Below, one piece after another: positions 36,531-46,185 of a DNA stretch of 64,000 nt (within the stretch, counting starts at the first letter, position 1; each line of letters opens with the position of its first letter). The position numbers and the translations under genes were made by a program. The notes below the pieces were generated by a model, which was not told where the DNA came from, ran no database searches, and saw only the letters and a list, made by a program, of their open reading frames with translations. This DNA comes from Xanthomonas sp. SI (GTDB taxonomy: Bacteria > Pseudomonadota > Gammaproteobacteria > Xanthomonadales > Xanthomonadaceae): the NCBI RefSeq assembly GCF_014236855.1, contig NZ_CP051261.1, forward strand, positions 4,340,001 through 4,404,000, given 5' to 3'.

Positions 36531-37738
36531 TGCGCCGCGTCGCGATCACCGGCATGGGCATCACCTCATGCCTGGGCAACGATCTGGACACGGTGTCGCG
36601 CGCGCTGCGCGAGAGCCGCGCCGGCATCCGCGCCAACCCCGAGGCGGCCGAACACGGCCTGCGCAGCCAGGTCGCCGGCGACGTGCAGCTGGACCTGGAG
36701 GCCTTGATCGATCGCAAGCTCAAGCGCTTCATGGGCGATGCGTCCGCGTACGCGTACCTGGCGCTGCGCGATGCGATCGCCGATGCGGGCCTGGACGAGG
36801 CCGTGGTCAGCGACGTGCGCACCGGCCTGATCGCCGGTTCCGGCGGCGGCTCCAGCCACTGGCAGGTGGAAGCGGCGGACCTGCTGCGCAACCGCGGCGT
36901 GCGCAAGGTCGGCCCGTACATGGTGCCGCGCACGATGTGCTCGGCGGTCTCGGCCAGCCTGGCCACCGCGTTCAAGATCAAGGGCGTGAGCTATTCGCTG
37001 TCGGCGGCCTGCGCGACCTCGGCGCACTGCATCGGCGCGGCCGCGGACCTGATCCGCCACGGCCAGCAGGACGTGATGTTCGCCGGCGGCGGCGAGGAAC
37101 TGGACTGGACCATGAGCCTGATGTTCGACGCGATGGGCGCGCTGTCCAGCAGCTTCAACGACCGCCCGGCGGTGGCCTCGCGTCCGTACGACGCCGAACG
37201 CGACGGCTTCGTCATCGCCGGCGGCAGCGGCATGCTGGTGCTGGAGGATTACGAACGCGCGGTGGCGCGCGGCGCGCGTATCCATGCCGAGCTGCTCGGC
37301 TATGGCGTGACCTCCGACGGCGCCGACATGGTCGCCCCGTCCGGCGAAGGCGCGGTGCGCTGCATGCAGATGGCGATGCAGGGCGTGGACGCGCCGATCG
37401 ACTACCTCAACACGCACGGCACCTCGACGCCGCTGGGCGACGTCACCGAGTTGGGCGCGGTACGCGAGGTGTTCGGCGATGCGGTGCCGCCGCTGTCCTC
37501 GACCAAGGCGCTGTCCGGGCATTCGCTGGGCGCGGCCAGCGTGCACGAGGCGATCTACTGCCTGCTGATGATGCGCGACGGCTTCATCGCCGGCTCGGCC
37601 AACATCGACGCGCTGGACCCGCGCGCCGAGGGCTTCCCGATCGTGCGCGAGAGCCGCGAGGCGAACCTGCGCACGGTGATGTCCAACAGCTTCGGCTTCG
37701 GCGGCACCAACGCCGCGCTGGTGTTCGGCAAGCGCTGA
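36530..37738 (+). CDS. fabB: 3-oxoacyl-ACP synthase I
   Basis: A 402-residue ketoacyl synthase. The catalytic triad is C161 in '[13 protein letters not shown]', His in '[11 protein letters not shown]' and His in '[15 protein letters not shown]'. Together with FabA it elongates the cis-3-decenoyl intermediate to unsaturated fatty acids. Its start codon overlaps the fabA stop, giving tight co-translation. A 10-base-pair hairpin follows. Confidence 0.94.
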   Translation: MRRVAITGMGITSCLGNDLDTVSRALRESRAGIRANPEAAEHGLRSQVAGDVQLDLEALIDRKLKRFMGDASAYAYLALRDAIADAGLDEAVVSDVRTGLIAGSGGGSSHWQVEAADLLRNRGVRKVGPYMVPRTMCSAVSASLATAFKIKGVSYSLSAACATSAHCIGAAADLIRHGQQDVMFAGGGEELDWTMSLMFDAMGALSSSFNDRPAVASRPYDAERDGFVIAGGSGMLVLEDYERAVARGARIHAELLGYGVTSDGADMVAPSGEGAVRCMQMAMQGVDAPIDYLNTHGTSTPLGDVTELGAVREVFGDAVPPLSSTKALSGHSLGAASVHEAIYCLLMMRDGFIAGSANIDALDPRAEGFPIVRESREANLRTVMSNSFGFGGTNAALVFGKR

Positions 37739-37754
37739 GCGCGCCTGCGCACCG

Positions 37755-37779
37755 CAGCGGCAGGGGCGTCCTGCCGCTG
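37755..37779. terminator. Hairpin between convergent fabB and SH3-protein genes
   Basis: CAGCGGCAGG (37755-37764) and CCTGCCGCTG (37770-37779) form a perfect 10-base-pair stem with loop GGCGT, between convergent stops. It lacks a T run; a bidirectional terminator or mRNA-end stabiliser is likely. Confidence 0.55.
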
Positions 37780-37792
37780 ATCACCGGCGACG

Positions 37793-38638
37793 TCAGCGTT
37801 CGAGTTGCTTGTCGTCGCGGCGCTTTTTCTCGTCCTCTTGCTTGGTCCGCTCTTTCCTGGGCGGCGGCGCGGATGGCGGCGGTGCTGGTGGGGGCGAAGC
37901 AGGCTTCGGCGGCGGCGGCGGCGGCGTGTGCTGCGCTGCCTGCACCACCGTCTCCGGCTTCGGCGGCCACCATGGCGAGGCGGACGACGAGGGTTGCGAC
38001 GGCTCGGGCGTCTGGTGCAGGGACTCGCGCCAGCGGCGATCCTCTTCGTCGCGCCGCTGCTGCTCGGCCAGTTCCTTGTTGCGCTTTGGGTTGAGCGCAT
38101 CCGGCGGCGGCACCTGGTACATGCGCTCGCCCGGCGGCACCCATTGCGACTGCATCGGCGCCTCCACGGCGGGCGGCGCCGGCTGGTAGCCGCGCGTGTC
38201 GGCGATGCGTTGCGGGATCAGCTGGCGCTTCAGCGCATCGGGCATCGGCGCCGGCGCAGATGGCGAGGCCTGCGCTTGCTGCCGCCAGCGTGCGCGGTCG
38301 CGGGCCCAGGGCCGGCCACGGTAATGCGCGTCCCAATAGGGATCGATGGCGAACCCGATGGCCGGAGCGAAGACACCGTCGCGCGCGTCGAACTCGACCA
38401 CGCCGGCCGGCAACCATCCGCGCGCCTCGCGCCAGCGCACGTCGCACCACGAAAAATCGTTGACGCACCCGTAGACGGTGATGCTGTCGCCGCCCACCAC
38501 CGTGGCGACGCGCGGATAGTCGTTGGCCGGGCCTGCGCGCAGATTGGCGCCGCTGCGGGCGAACCCGCCATTGCTCTGCGCCAGCACCGGCGCGACGGCG
38601 GCCAGCAACAGTGGTGCGATCCAGATGCAGCGTTTCAT
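37793..38638 (-). CDS. Exported SH3-domain protein with Pro-rich tail
   Basis: A 281-residue protein; ATG 38638 follows GGAGG. The signal peptide is 'IWIAPLLLAAVAPVLAQ' (5-21). Residues ~27-85 form a bacterial SH3 domain ('GANLRAGPANDYPRVATVVGGDSITVYGCVNDFSWCDVRW', ending in 'GWLPAGVVEF'). The rest is low-complexity, proline- and charge-rich sequence, with a run of prolines near residue 235 and a basic K/R/E/D end. SH3_3 domains bind cell wall or proteins in the periplasm. Function unknown. Confidence 0.75.
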   Translation of the reverse strand: MKRCIWIAPLLLAAVAPVLAQSNGGFARSGANLRAGPANDYPRVATVVGGDSITVYGCVNDFSWCDVRWREARGWLPAGVVEFDARDGVFAPAIGFAIDPYWDAHYRGRPWARDRARWRQQAQASPSAPAPMPDALKRQLIPQRIADTRGYQPAPPAVEAPMQSQWVPPGERMYQVPPPDALNPKRNKELAEQQRRDEEDRRWRESLHQTPEPSQPSSSASPWWPPKPETVVQAAQHTPPPPPPKPASPPPAPPPSAPPPRKERTKQEDEKKRRDDKQLER

Positions 38639-38950
38639 GCCCAACCTCCTGTGCCTGGCCGGCCCTGTGGCCGGCGCTTCTTCCATGGGCTCGTGCGAGC
38701 CATCGTATTCGGCAATGTTCTAGCACGCCGATGCGCTAAGGACCTGTTAACCCGCTCGGGTCGCGCCGTGCCTGGGCGCATGCGAGGCAGGAAGACAAGG
38801 AACCGCTGCCACGAGCGACCACGCACTCATGCTGCCGCGTGCGCGGCCAAGCGGATTGTCGGGTTGCTGCGCGCGACAAGCGGATGGGTGCGCCAGCGCA
38901 TTCGGCACGTCGCCCCCGCGCCGCATGGATAGCGGCGCGGGGGCGGGCGA
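38639..38950. other. Intergenic stretch with strong hairpin near the peptidase gene
   Basis: A 312-base gap between two minus-strand genes, with promoter sequence for the SH3-protein gene at its left side. Its main feature is a perfect 14-base-pair hairpin at 38911-38945 (loop ATGGATA), five bases beyond the peptidase stop. It probably ends the peptidase transcript, although no T run follows. Confidence 0.6.
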
Positions 38951-40975
38951 TCAGCCAGCCATGCCGCTATGCCGCAGCAAGGCATCCAATTCCGGCGCAC
39001 GACCGCGGAACGCGGTGAAGTTCTCCAACGCCGGACGGCTGCCGCCGCGCGCCAGGATCTCCTGCAGGAAGCGCGCACCGGTGGCGGCCAGCTGGTCAGG
39101 CGCCTCTTCGAATGCGGCGTACGCGTCGGCGCTGAGCACTTCGGCCCACTTGTAGCTGTAGTAGCCGGCGCCGTAGCCGCCGGCGAAGATGTGGCTGAAC
39201 TGATGCGGGAAGCGGTTCCATGCCGGCGGCCGGTTCACCGCGACCTCGTCGCGCACGCGTTCGAGCAGTTGCAGCATGCTGTCGCCGGCGGCGTCGAAGC
39301 TGTGATGCAGCTGCATGTCGAACAGCGCGAACTCCAGTTGGCGCACGGTGAACATGCCGCTCTGGTAGTTCTTCGCCGCGAGCATCTTGTCGAACAGCGC
39401 GCGCGGCAGCGGTTGCGCGCTGTCCACGTGCGCGGTCATCGCCTGCAGCCGCGGCCATTCCCAGCAGAAGTTCTCCATGAACTGGCTGGGCAGCTCCACC
39501 GCGTCCCATTCCACGCCATTGATGCCGGCCACGCCGAGTTCGCCGACCTGGGTCAGCAACTGGTGCAGGCCGTGGCCCATCTCGTGGAACAGGGTGGTGA
39601 CTTCGTTGTGGGTGAAGGTGGCCGGCTTGCCGTCGCCGCCACGGCCGAAGTTGCACACCAGGTAGACCAGCGGCGTCTGCACGCCATCGGCGCGGTCGCG
39701 GCGGTTGCGGCAGTCATCCATCCAGGCGCCGCCGCGCTTGCCCTCGCGCGCGTACAGGTCGAGGTAGAACTGTCCGATCAGGCGGCCGCGCGCATCGCTG
39801 ACACGGAAGAAGCGCGCGTCCGGATGCCACACCGGCGCGCTGTCGGCCTGCACCTGCAGGCCGTACAGGTCGTTAATGACGCCAAACAGGCCATCCAGCA
39901 CCTTCGGCTCGGTGAAATACTGCTTCACTTCCTGCTCGGAGAAGCTGTAACGCGCCTGCTTGAGCTTTTCGCTGGCGTAGGCGACATCCCAGGCCTGCAG
40001 TTCGTCCAGGCCCAGATGCTCGCGGGCGTAGGCTTCCAGTTCGGCGCGGTCGCGCTGCGCGTAGGGCTTGGCGCGCGCGGCCAGGTCGCGCAGGAAACCC
40101 AGCACCTCGTCGGGGCTCTGCGCCATCTTGGTCGCCAGCGAATATTCGGCGTAGCTGGCGAAACCGAGCAGGCCGGCCAGTTCGCCGCGCAGCGCCAGGA
40201 TGCGCTCGATCGCCGCGCTGTTGTCCAGCGCCGCGTCACCGAATTCCGAGGCGCGGATCGCGTTGGCGCGGTACAGGGTCTCGCGCAGTGCGCGGTCGTC
40301 GGCGTACATCTGCACCGGCAGATAGCACGGCATCTGCAGGGTCAGCTTGCAGCCGGCCTGGCCGTCCTTTTCCGCCGCCGCACGCGCCGCGGCGACCACA
40401 TCGTCGGGCAGGCCGGCGAGACGAGACGACTCGTCGATGAGCAGCGACCACGCATCGGTGGCGTCGAGCACGTTCTGCGAGAACTTCGCCGACAGCGCCG
40501 ACAGTTCTTCCTGGATCGCGGCGAAACGCTGCTTGTCGGCATCGCCCAGTTCGGCGCCACCCAGGCGGAAATCGCGCAGCGCGTTGTCCAGCACCTTGCG
40601 CCGCGCCGCGTCGTAGCCGGCGGCCTCGGGCGTGGCGGCCAGCGCGCGGTATTGCGCGAACAGCGCCAGATTCTGCCCCAGCGCGCTGGAGAAGCGCGTC
40701 ACCTTGGGCAGGTTGGCGTTGTAGGCCTCGCGCAGCGCCGGCGTGTTGACCACGCCCTGCAGGTGGTTGACCTGGCCCCAGGCGCGCCACAGGCGCTCGG
40801 CGGCATCGTCCAGCGGCGCCACGAAGCTGTCCCAGCTCACCGGCGCGACTTGCTCGGCGTGCGCGACCGCGGCCTCGGCGGCGGCCAGCAGCGCGTCGAT
40901 CGCCGGGCCGACGTGCTCGGGCTGGATCGCATCGAAGCGCGGCAGGCCGGAAAAATCGAGCAGGGGATTGGTCAT
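38951..40975 (-). CDS. prlC: M3-family oligopeptidase (oligopeptidase A-like)
   Basis: A 674-residue zinc peptidase of the M3A family. The zinc motif H464-E-M-G-H468 and the downstream glutamate ('GINGVEWDAVELPSQFMENFCWE') are present. The alpha-helical N-half and the 'GGYGAGYYSYKWAEVLSADAYAAFEE' region match oligopeptidase A, which degrades cytoplasmic peptides and cleaved signal peptides. No signal peptide was seen. Peptidyl-dipeptidase Dcp is the close alternative. Start ATG 40975. Confidence 0.88.
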   Translation of the reverse strand: MTNPLLDFSGLPRFDAIQPEHVGPAIDALLAAAEAAVAHAEQVAPVSWDSFVAPLDDAAERLWRAWGQVNHLQGVVNTPALREAYNANLPKVTRFSSALGQNLALFAQYRALAATPEAAGYDAARRKVLDNALRDFRLGGAELGDADKQRFAAIQEELSALSAKFSQNVLDATDAWSLLIDESSRLAGLPDDVVAAARAAAEKDGQAGCKLTLQMPCYLPVQMYADDRALRETLYRANAIRASEFGDAALDNSAAIERILALRGELAGLLGFASYAEYSLATKMAQSPDEVLGFLRDLAARAKPYAQRDRAELEAYAREHLGLDELQAWDVAYASEKLKQARYSFSEQEVKQYFTEPKVLDGLFGVINDLYGLQVQADSAPVWHPDARFFRVSDARGRLIGQFYLDLYAREGKRGGAWMDDCRNRRDRADGVQTPLVYLVCNFGRGGDGKPATFTHNEVTTLFHEMGHGLHQLLTQVGELGVAGINGVEWDAVELPSQFMENFCWEWPRLQAMTAHVDSAQPLPRALFDKMLAAKNYQSGMFTVRQLEFALFDMQLHHSFDAAGDSMLQLLERVRDEVAVNRPPAWNRFPHQFSHIFAGGYGAGYYSYKWAEVLSADAYAAFEEAPDQLAATGARFLQEILARGGSRPALENFTAFRGRAPELDALLRHSGMAG

Positions 40976-41036
40976 CGCGGGAATCTCGGTAGCGGGGGAA
41001 GGGCCGGCGTTGCCGGCCTCGAAGGGGATATGGCGG

Positions 41037-42140
41037 TCAGGACAACGCGGCACAAGCCAGCGGCGGCAATCCGGCGCCGGCCACCGCCGCGGCCAGTTGC
41101 GCGTCGGCCTGCTCCACGTCGATGCCGTGCTCGCGGTACCAGTCCGGCCGGTAGTAGCTGTGCCCGTAGCGCTCGCCGCTGTCGCACAGGATGGTGACGA
41201 TGGAACCGCTGCGGCCATGCTCGCGCATCCGCGTCGCCGCCTGCAGCACACCGACGAAGTTGGTGCCGGTGGAACCGCCCACGCGCCGGCCCAGGCGCAC
41301 GCTCACGTAGCGCATCGCCGCCAGGCTCAGCGCGTCCGGCACCTTGACCATCGCATCGACGCAGCTGGGGATGAAGCTCGATTCCACCCGCGGCCGGCCG
41401 ATGCCCTCGATGCGCGAACCGCCGGTGCTGGCCAGGCCGGCGTAGTCGCGCCCGGCCAGCGCCTCGCAATAGCCGTCGAAGAACACCGACACCTCCGGAT
41501 CCGCGCACAGGATGCGGGTGTCGTGGCGGCGGTAGCGCACGTAGCGGCCCAGCGTGGCGGCGGTGCCGCCGGTGCCGGGACTGCACACGATCCATTCCGG
41601 CACCGGATGCGGCTCTTCCTGCATCTGCCGGAAGATCGACTCGGCGATGTTGTTGTTGGCGCGCCAGTCGGTGGCGCGTTCGGCGTACAGGAACTGGTCC
41701 ATGAAATGGCCGCCGCTCTCGCGCGCCAGCTGCACCGAATCGGCGTGCAGGTCGCAGGCGCGCTCGACCAGATGGCAGCGCCCACCCTGGAACTCGATCG
41801 CGGCGATCTTCTCCGGCGAGGTCGTGGCCGGCATCACCGCGATGAACGGCAGCCCCAGCAGGCGCGCGAAATAGGCTTCGGACACCGCGGTGGAGCCGCT
41901 GGACGCCTCGATCACCGGGCGCCCCTCGCGCAGCCAGCCGTTGGCCAGCGCGTACAGGAACAGCGAGCGCGCCAGACGGTGCTTGAGGCTGCCGGTGGGA
42001 TGGCTGGACTCGTCCTTGAAATACAGGTCGATGCCGGGGAAACCGGGCAGGTCCAGCGGAATCAGGTGGGTGTCGGCCGAGCGGTTGAAATCGGCTTCGA
42101 TCTTCTGGATGGCGTTGGCCACCCAATCGCGATAGGTCAT
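41037..42140 (-). CDS. PLP-dependent Cds1-like cysteine desulfhydrase
   Basis: A 367-residue PLP fold-type II enzyme from ATG 42140 ('[18 protein letters not shown]'). '[24 protein letters not shown]' holds the PLP lysine and closely resembles L-cysteine desulfhydrase Cds1 proteins rather than classic CysK. '[22 protein letters not shown]' is the substrate loop, and '[15 protein letters not shown]' binds the phosphate. It likely releases sulfide from cysteine; cysteine synthase-like activity is possible. It lies 62 bases upstream of the peptidase gene on the same strand. Confidence 0.75.
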   Translation of the reverse strand: MTYRDWVANAIQKIEADFNRSADTHLIPLDLPGFPGIDLYFKDESSHPTGSLKHRLARSLFLYALANGWLREGRPVIEASSGSTAVSEAYFARLLGLPFIAVMPATTSPEKIAAIEFQGGRCHLVERACDLHADSVQLARESGGHFMDQFLYAERATDWRANNNIAESIFRQMQEEPHPVPEWIVCSPGTGGTAATLGRYVRYRRHDTRILCADPEVSVFFDGYCEALAGRDYAGLASTGGSRIEGIGRPRVESSFIPSCVDAMVKVPDALSLAAMRYVSVRLGRRVGGSTGTNFVGVLQAATRMREHGRSGSIVTILCDSGERYGHSYYRPDWYREHGIDVEQADAQLAAAVAGAGLPPLACAALS

Positions 42141-42272
42141 GGCGGTGCGCAGGACGGAAAAAATCGCGTCCACGATACACGCCCGCCCCATGCACTGGGG
42201 CTGCACGCGGCGGCGTGGCGTGGCGACGTTCACTTGGCGGCGGTGGCTTTGCCCCGGGCGGCGCGCCGCCGC

Positions 42273-42485
42273 TCAGCGGGCCGCGACGCCGAAGCCGGCA
42301 TCGACGATGACGCGCTCGATCGCCGCGGCATCGGTGCGGGCCTCGTCGTAATCGACGCCGACGCGCCCGCCATCCAGCACCACCTCGGCCGCGGCGACTC
42401 CGGCGCTGGCGTCCAGCACACGTTTCAACCGCGCCGAGCAGCCGCCGCAGGTCATGCCCTGAACGGTCAATTCGAGATGGCGCAT
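42273..42485 (-). CDS. copZ: Copper chaperone with a single HMA domain (CopZ-like)
   Basis: A 70-residue heavy-metal-associated domain with the metal motif M-T-C-G-G-C (residues 11-16). It would carry Cu(I) to the copper ATPase, whose gene ends 43 bases upstream on the same strand. It is last in the merR-copA-copZ operon. Confidence 0.87.
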   Translation of the reverse strand: MRHLELTVQGMTCGGCSARLKRVLDASAGVAAAEVVLDGGRVGVDYDEARTDAAAIERVIVDAGFGVAAR

Positions 42486-42528
42486 TGCAGTGTCCTCGTT
42501 TGGAAAGAGCGTTGCTGCGGCACTGCGC

Positions 42529-44979
42529 TCAGCGCGGCCGCCAGCGGTTCAGCAGCAGGGAATTGGCCAGCACCGAGACCGAACTCAGCGCCATCGCCGC
42601 GCCGGCGAGCACCGGATTGAGCAGACCGAACGCGGCCAGCGGGATGCCGAGCACGTTGTAGACGAAGGCGAAGAACAGGTTCTGGCGGATCTTGCGCAGG
42701 GTCGCCGCGGACAGGTCGATGGCGGTGGCCACGCCATCCAGGTCGCCATGCACCAGCACGACGTCGGCCGCCTCCACGGCGATGTCCGAGCCGGCGCCGA
42801 TGGCGAAGCTGACGTCGGCCGCGGCCAGCGCCGGCGCATCGTTGATGCCGTCGCCGACCATGCCGACGTGCGCGCCGGGTTCGACCTGCAGGCGCCACAC
42901 TTCCTCGGCCTTGTGCTGCGGCAACACCTCGGCCAGCACCCGCGCGATGCCGACCTGCGCGGCCACGGCCTGCGCGACATGCCGGTTGTCGCCGCTGAGC
43001 ATGATCACCTCGATGCCGCGCGCCTTGAGCCGCGCCACCGCGTCGAGGGCACCGTCGCGCAGCGGATCGGCAATGGCGATGTAGCCGGCGAGGCAGCCGT
43101 CCAGCGCGACCGCGACCACGCTCTGGCCCTTCGCCTGCGCCGCCTCGGCGCGCTGCAGCAGCGTCGCATCCGGCGCCTGCACGGACAGCTCGCGCAACCA
43201 CGCCAGCGACCCCAGCGCCACCTCGCGGGTATCGACGCGGCCGCGCACACCCTTGCCGGGCACCGTTTCGACCGCCGCCACCGGCAGTGGCACTGACCCG
43301 CGCACGCCCTCGTCGGCGGCCCGCCGCACGATCGCATCGGCCAGCGGATGCGCCGAACCGACCTCCAGCGCGGCGGCCAGGCGCAGCAGCGCCGTCGCAT
43401 CGTCGCCTTCCGCCACGCCGATCGCAGTCACCTGCGGCCGGCCTTCGGTGAGGGTGCCGGTCTTGTCCAGCACCAGCGTGGTCAGCGCACGCGCGCGCTC
43501 CAATACCTCGGCGTTGCGGATCAGGATGCCGGCCCTGGCGCCCACACCGGTGCCGACCGTGATCGCGGTTGGCGTGGCCAGGCCCAGCGCGCACGGACAG
43601 GCGATCACCAGCACCGCCACCGCATGCACCAGCGCGGTGGCGAAACTGCCGCTGAGCCACCAAGTCGCGGCCAGGGTCAGCGCGGCGATGGCGATCACCG
43701 CCGGCACGAACACCGCGGCGATGCGATCGACCAGATGCTGGATCGGCGCCTTGGAGCCCTGCGCCGCATCGACCATGCGGATGATCTGCGCCAGCAGCGT
43801 GTCGGCGCCGACTCCGGTGGCACGCGCGCGCAACATGCCGAACTGGTTCACGGTGGCGGCGAACAGGCGGCTGCCCGGCTCCTTGGCCACCGGCATCGCC
43901 TCGCCCGACAGCATCGCCTCGTCCACGCTGGAACGGCCGTCGAGCACCTCGCCGTCCACCGGCACGCGCTCGCCGGCAGCGACCACGAACACATCGCCGA
44001 CGATCAGTTCGGCGGCATCGATCTCCACGATCGCGCCGTCGCGCTCCACCCTGGCGGTCTTGGGCTTGAGGTCGAGCAGCGCGCGGATCGCCGAGGAGGT
44101 CCTGCGCCTGGCGCGCGCTTCCAGCAGGCGCCCGAGCAGGATCAGGGTGACGATCGAGGCGCTGGCCTCGAAATACACATGCTGCCCGGCCAGGCCGAAC
44201 ACGGTGACCGCGGCGCTGTACAGGTAGGCCATGCTGGTGCCGAGCGCGACCAGCACGTCCATGTTGGCGCGGCCATTGCGCAAGGCCGCGAACCCGGCGC
44301 GGTAGAAGCGCGCGCCGAGCCAGAACTGCACCGGCGTGGCCAGCAGCAGCTGCAGCCAGCGCGGCAACGGCTCGGCGTGCTGGCCGCCGAGCGCATGTTC
44401 GATGGCGGAGACGTCCAGCATGCCGAACATCTGCACGAACAACGGCAGGGTCAGCAGCGCCGCCGCGGCGAACCGGCCCAGCTCGCGGTGCCAGGCACGG
44501 CGCTCGGCCTGTTCGCGCGCTTGCAGTTGGACCTGGTCCAACTCGCGCACGACGCTGGCGCCGAAGCCGGCGCTGCCGATCCGCGCGACGATGTCGGCCG
44601 GCGCGACCAGTTCCGCCACGTACTCCACACGCGCCCTGGCCGAGGCCAGGTTGACGCTGCCGGCGATCACCCCGGGCGTGTTCGCCAGCACGGCTTCGAT
44701 CGCGGCCGCGCAGGACGCGCAGCTCATGCCGCTGAGTTCCAACGTCACCATCTGCGTCGGCACCGTGTAACCGGCCTGGCCGATGCGCTGCAGCAGCGTC
44801 TGCGCATCCACCTGCTGCGGGTCGTAGTCCAGGTGGACGCGCGCGGCGGCGTAATTGGCTTGCGCGACGACTCCGGGCAAGCGGTTGAGCGCCTGCTCCA
44901 GGCCGACGGCGCAGGACGCGCAGCTCATGCCGTGTACCGGCAGGCTCACTGTGGCGGTGGTGGCGGCCGTCGCGTTCAC
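42529..44979 (-). CDS. copA: Cu(I)-translocating P1B-type ATPase CopA
   Basis: An 816-residue ATPase. GTG 44979 overlaps the merR stop (GTGA) and is preferred to an upstream in-frame start. There are two N-terminal HMA domains (C20-A-S-C23 and C87-A-S-C90), eight membrane helices with C-P-C in 'IACPCALGLATPTA', phosphorylation site DKTGTLTEG, 'SAHPLADAI' and GDGINDAPAL. It exports Cu(I) from the cytoplasm to the periplasm. It is expressed with the MerR regulator upstream and CopZ downstream. A separate, unrelated copA (multicopper oxidase) lies at 46218. Confidence 0.93.
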   Translation of the reverse strand: MNATAATTATVSLPVHGMSCASCAVGLEQALNRLPGVVAQANYAAARVHLDYDPQQVDAQTLLQRIGQAGYTVPTQMVTLELSGMSCASCAAAIEAVLANTPGVIAGSVNLASARARVEYVAELVAPADIVARIGSAGFGASVVRELDQVQLQAREQAERRAWHRELGRFAAAALLTLPLFVQMFGMLDVSAIEHALGGQHAEPLPRWLQLLLATPVQFWLGARFYRAGFAALRNGRANMDVLVALGTSMAYLYSAAVTVFGLAGQHVYFEASASIVTLILLGRLLEARARRRTSSAIRALLDLKPKTARVERDGAIVEIDAAELIVGDVFVVAAGERVPVDGEVLDGRSSVDEAMLSGEAMPVAKEPGSRLFAATVNQFGMLRARATGVGADTLLAQIIRMVDAAQGSKAPIQHLVDRIAAVFVPAVIAIAALTLAATWWLSGSFATALVHAVAVLVIACPCALGLATPTAITVGTGVGARAGILIRNAEVLERARALTTLVLDKTGTLTEGRPQVTAIGVAEGDDATALLRLAAALEVGSAHPLADAIVRRAADEGVRGSVPLPVAAVETVPGKGVRGRVDTREVALGSLAWLRELSVQAPDATLLQRAEAAQAKGQSVVAVALDGCLAGYIAIADPLRDGALDAVARLKARGIEVIMLSGDNRHVAQAVAAQVGIARVLAEVLPQHKAEEVWRLQVEPGAHVGMVGDGINDAPALAAADVSFAIGAGSDIAVEAADVVLVHGDLDGVATAIDLSAATLRKIRQNLFFAFVYNVLGIPLAAFGLLNPVLAGAAMALSSVSVLANSLLLNRWRPR

Positions 44980-45419
44980 GGCTGCGGCTTGCCTGGCGCG
45001 GCGTCGCCGCGGATGTCGCTGAGAATCGGGCAGCATGCGGGTTCGCCGCTGCCCGGGCATTCGGCGACCAGCACGGCCAGCGCATCGCGCATCTCGGTGA
45101 GCTGCGCGATGCGACGATCCAGTTCGTGCAGGCGCTTGCTCGCCCGCTGCTTGATGCCTTCCACGCCATGCAGGCGATCGTCCTGCAGCGCGAGCAGGTC
45201 GCGGATCTCCTCCAGCGAGAAGCCCAGGTCCTTGGCGCGGCGGATGAAACGCACCCGCTCCACCGCGGCCGCATCGTAGTCGCGGTAGCCGGACGCGCGC
45301 CGCGGCGGCGTCGGCAGCAGGCCCTGGCGCTCGTAGTAGCGGACCGTGTCGATGGCGACGTCGGCCTGGCGCGCGAGCGCGCCGATGGTGAAGCGGGACG
45401 GAGTGGCGACCGGATTCAT
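44976..45419 (-). CDS. MerR-family heavy-metal regulator (CueR-like)
   Basis: A 147-residue protein with the MerR helix-turn-helix 'FTIGALARQADVAIDTVRYYERQGLL' (10-35) and a dimerisation helix. The metal loop 'CPGSGEPACCPIL' near residue 120 gives C-x7-C spacing as in CueR, plus an extra cysteine. The position matching CueR Ser77, which separates Cu(I) from divalent sensors, is valine by my alignment, so metal choice is uncertain. It is in an operon with copA and copZ, and its promoter has a MerR-type dyad. The candidate -10 ends only seven bases before the ATG. Confidence 0.82.
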   Translation of the reverse strand: MNPVATPSRFTIGALARQADVAIDTVRYYERQGLLPTPPRRASGYRDYDAAAVERVRFIRRAKDLGFSLEEIRDLLALQDDRLHGVEGIKQRASKRLHELDRRIAQLTEMRDALAVLVAECPGSGEPACCPILSDIRGDAAPGKPQP

Positions 45420-45425
45420 GCGTGC

Positions 45426-45457
45426 AAGCTACTCCCTGGAGGCTGGTCCAGGGTCAA
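45426..45457 (-). promoter_or_regulatory. MerR-type promoter and dyad of the merR-copA-copZ operon
   Basis: Reading the minus strand: -35 TTGACC (45457-45452), a 20-base spacer, -10 TAGCTT (45431-45426). The spacer holds a perfect dyad CCCTGGA-N6-TCCAGGG (plus-strand 45434-45453). Long spacers with such dyads are diagnostic of MerR-family promoters, where the regulator twists the DNA. An identical dyad occurs 117 bases away at 45551-45570. Confidence 0.8.
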
Positions 45458-45550
45458 GCCATTGTCGCCGTTGCGCGCGAATTGTTCATTGGCGACTCAC
45501 GCTGGCGCCAAACCCTTGCCGCGCAGGCCTTCGCCGGGCATGGAGGCGTG

Positions 45551-45570
45551 CCCTGGACCCGGCTCCAGGG
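45551..45570 (+). promoter_or_regulatory. Second MerR-type dyad between merR and copL
   Basis: CCCTGGA-N6-TCCAGGG at 45551-45570 is identical in both half-sites and spacing to the dyad in the merR promoter (only the six middle bases differ). It lies 95 bases before the copL start on the plus strand. Flanking -35/-10 elements are weak, so it may be an upstream activator site or part of a degenerate promoter. Confidence 0.6.
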
Positions 45571-45665
45571 TGCGACGATGGCTAGCCGCCGCCTCGTCCC
45601 GGCGCTTGCCCGCAGCCGTCGCTGCAGTATTCTCCGCGTATCCCTTTGCGTGCTCTGCGTGTTCC

Positions 45666-46097
45666 GTGCCGATCTTCGCCTTGCTGACCCGCCTGCTGCT
45701 GTGCCTGAGCCTGCTGCTCAATGGCGCCGGCACAGCTATGGCGATGCCGGGCATGGCAGAGGCGCCGCAGCGCACGGACGCCGGCATCTCCCGGCACCGC
45801 GCCGCCGAGCATGCGCATGCCACGCACGTCGCGGCGGCGGCGATGCCGTGTCACCACCATGAGGCCGCACCGCCCGCCGCGGAGCATGACGATGGCCATT
45901 GCCCCAAGCAGGCCGGCAAGCACGGCTGCTGCGGCACCGCGGCCGGTTGCCAGTGCCCGCATGCGCAGCCGCTGCCGGCGCTGATCGCGCTGCCGCTGGC
46001 ACTGCCGATCGCCGCGCAACCGCTGTTCCCGCGCGGCCGCCAGGATGGCCGCGGCGCGCCCGGCCTGCCGCGGCTGGAGCGACCTCCCAGCGCCTGA
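45666..46097 (+). CDS. copL: CopL-family copper regulatory/metal-binding protein
   Basis: A 143-residue protein. GTG 45666 opens 'VPIFALLTRLLLCLSLLLNGAGTAMA', a signal-peptide-like start typical of CopL. The rest is rich in H, C and M ('AMPCHHHEAAPPAAEHDDGHCPKQAGKHGCCG', 'GCQCPHAQ'). In Xanthomonas, copL lies upstream of copAB and is needed for copper-induced copAB expression. The same gene order here supports the call. Start is tentative; no clear ribosome-binding site was seen. Confidence 0.75.
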   Translation: MPIFALLTRLLLCLSLLLNGAGTAMAMPGMAEAPQRTDAGISRHRAAEHAHATHVAAAAMPCHHHEAAPPAAEHDDGHCPKQAGKHGCCGTAAGCQCPHAQPLPALIALPLALPIAAQPLFPRGRQDGRGAPGLPRLERPPSA

Positions 46098-46185
46098 TCG
46101 CGACGCCGCCGCCCGCTCGGGCGGCGCCACGGCGACCGCGCATCCGCGCGCGGTCGCTTCTGCGCACGCACCGCCCACGCGGTCG

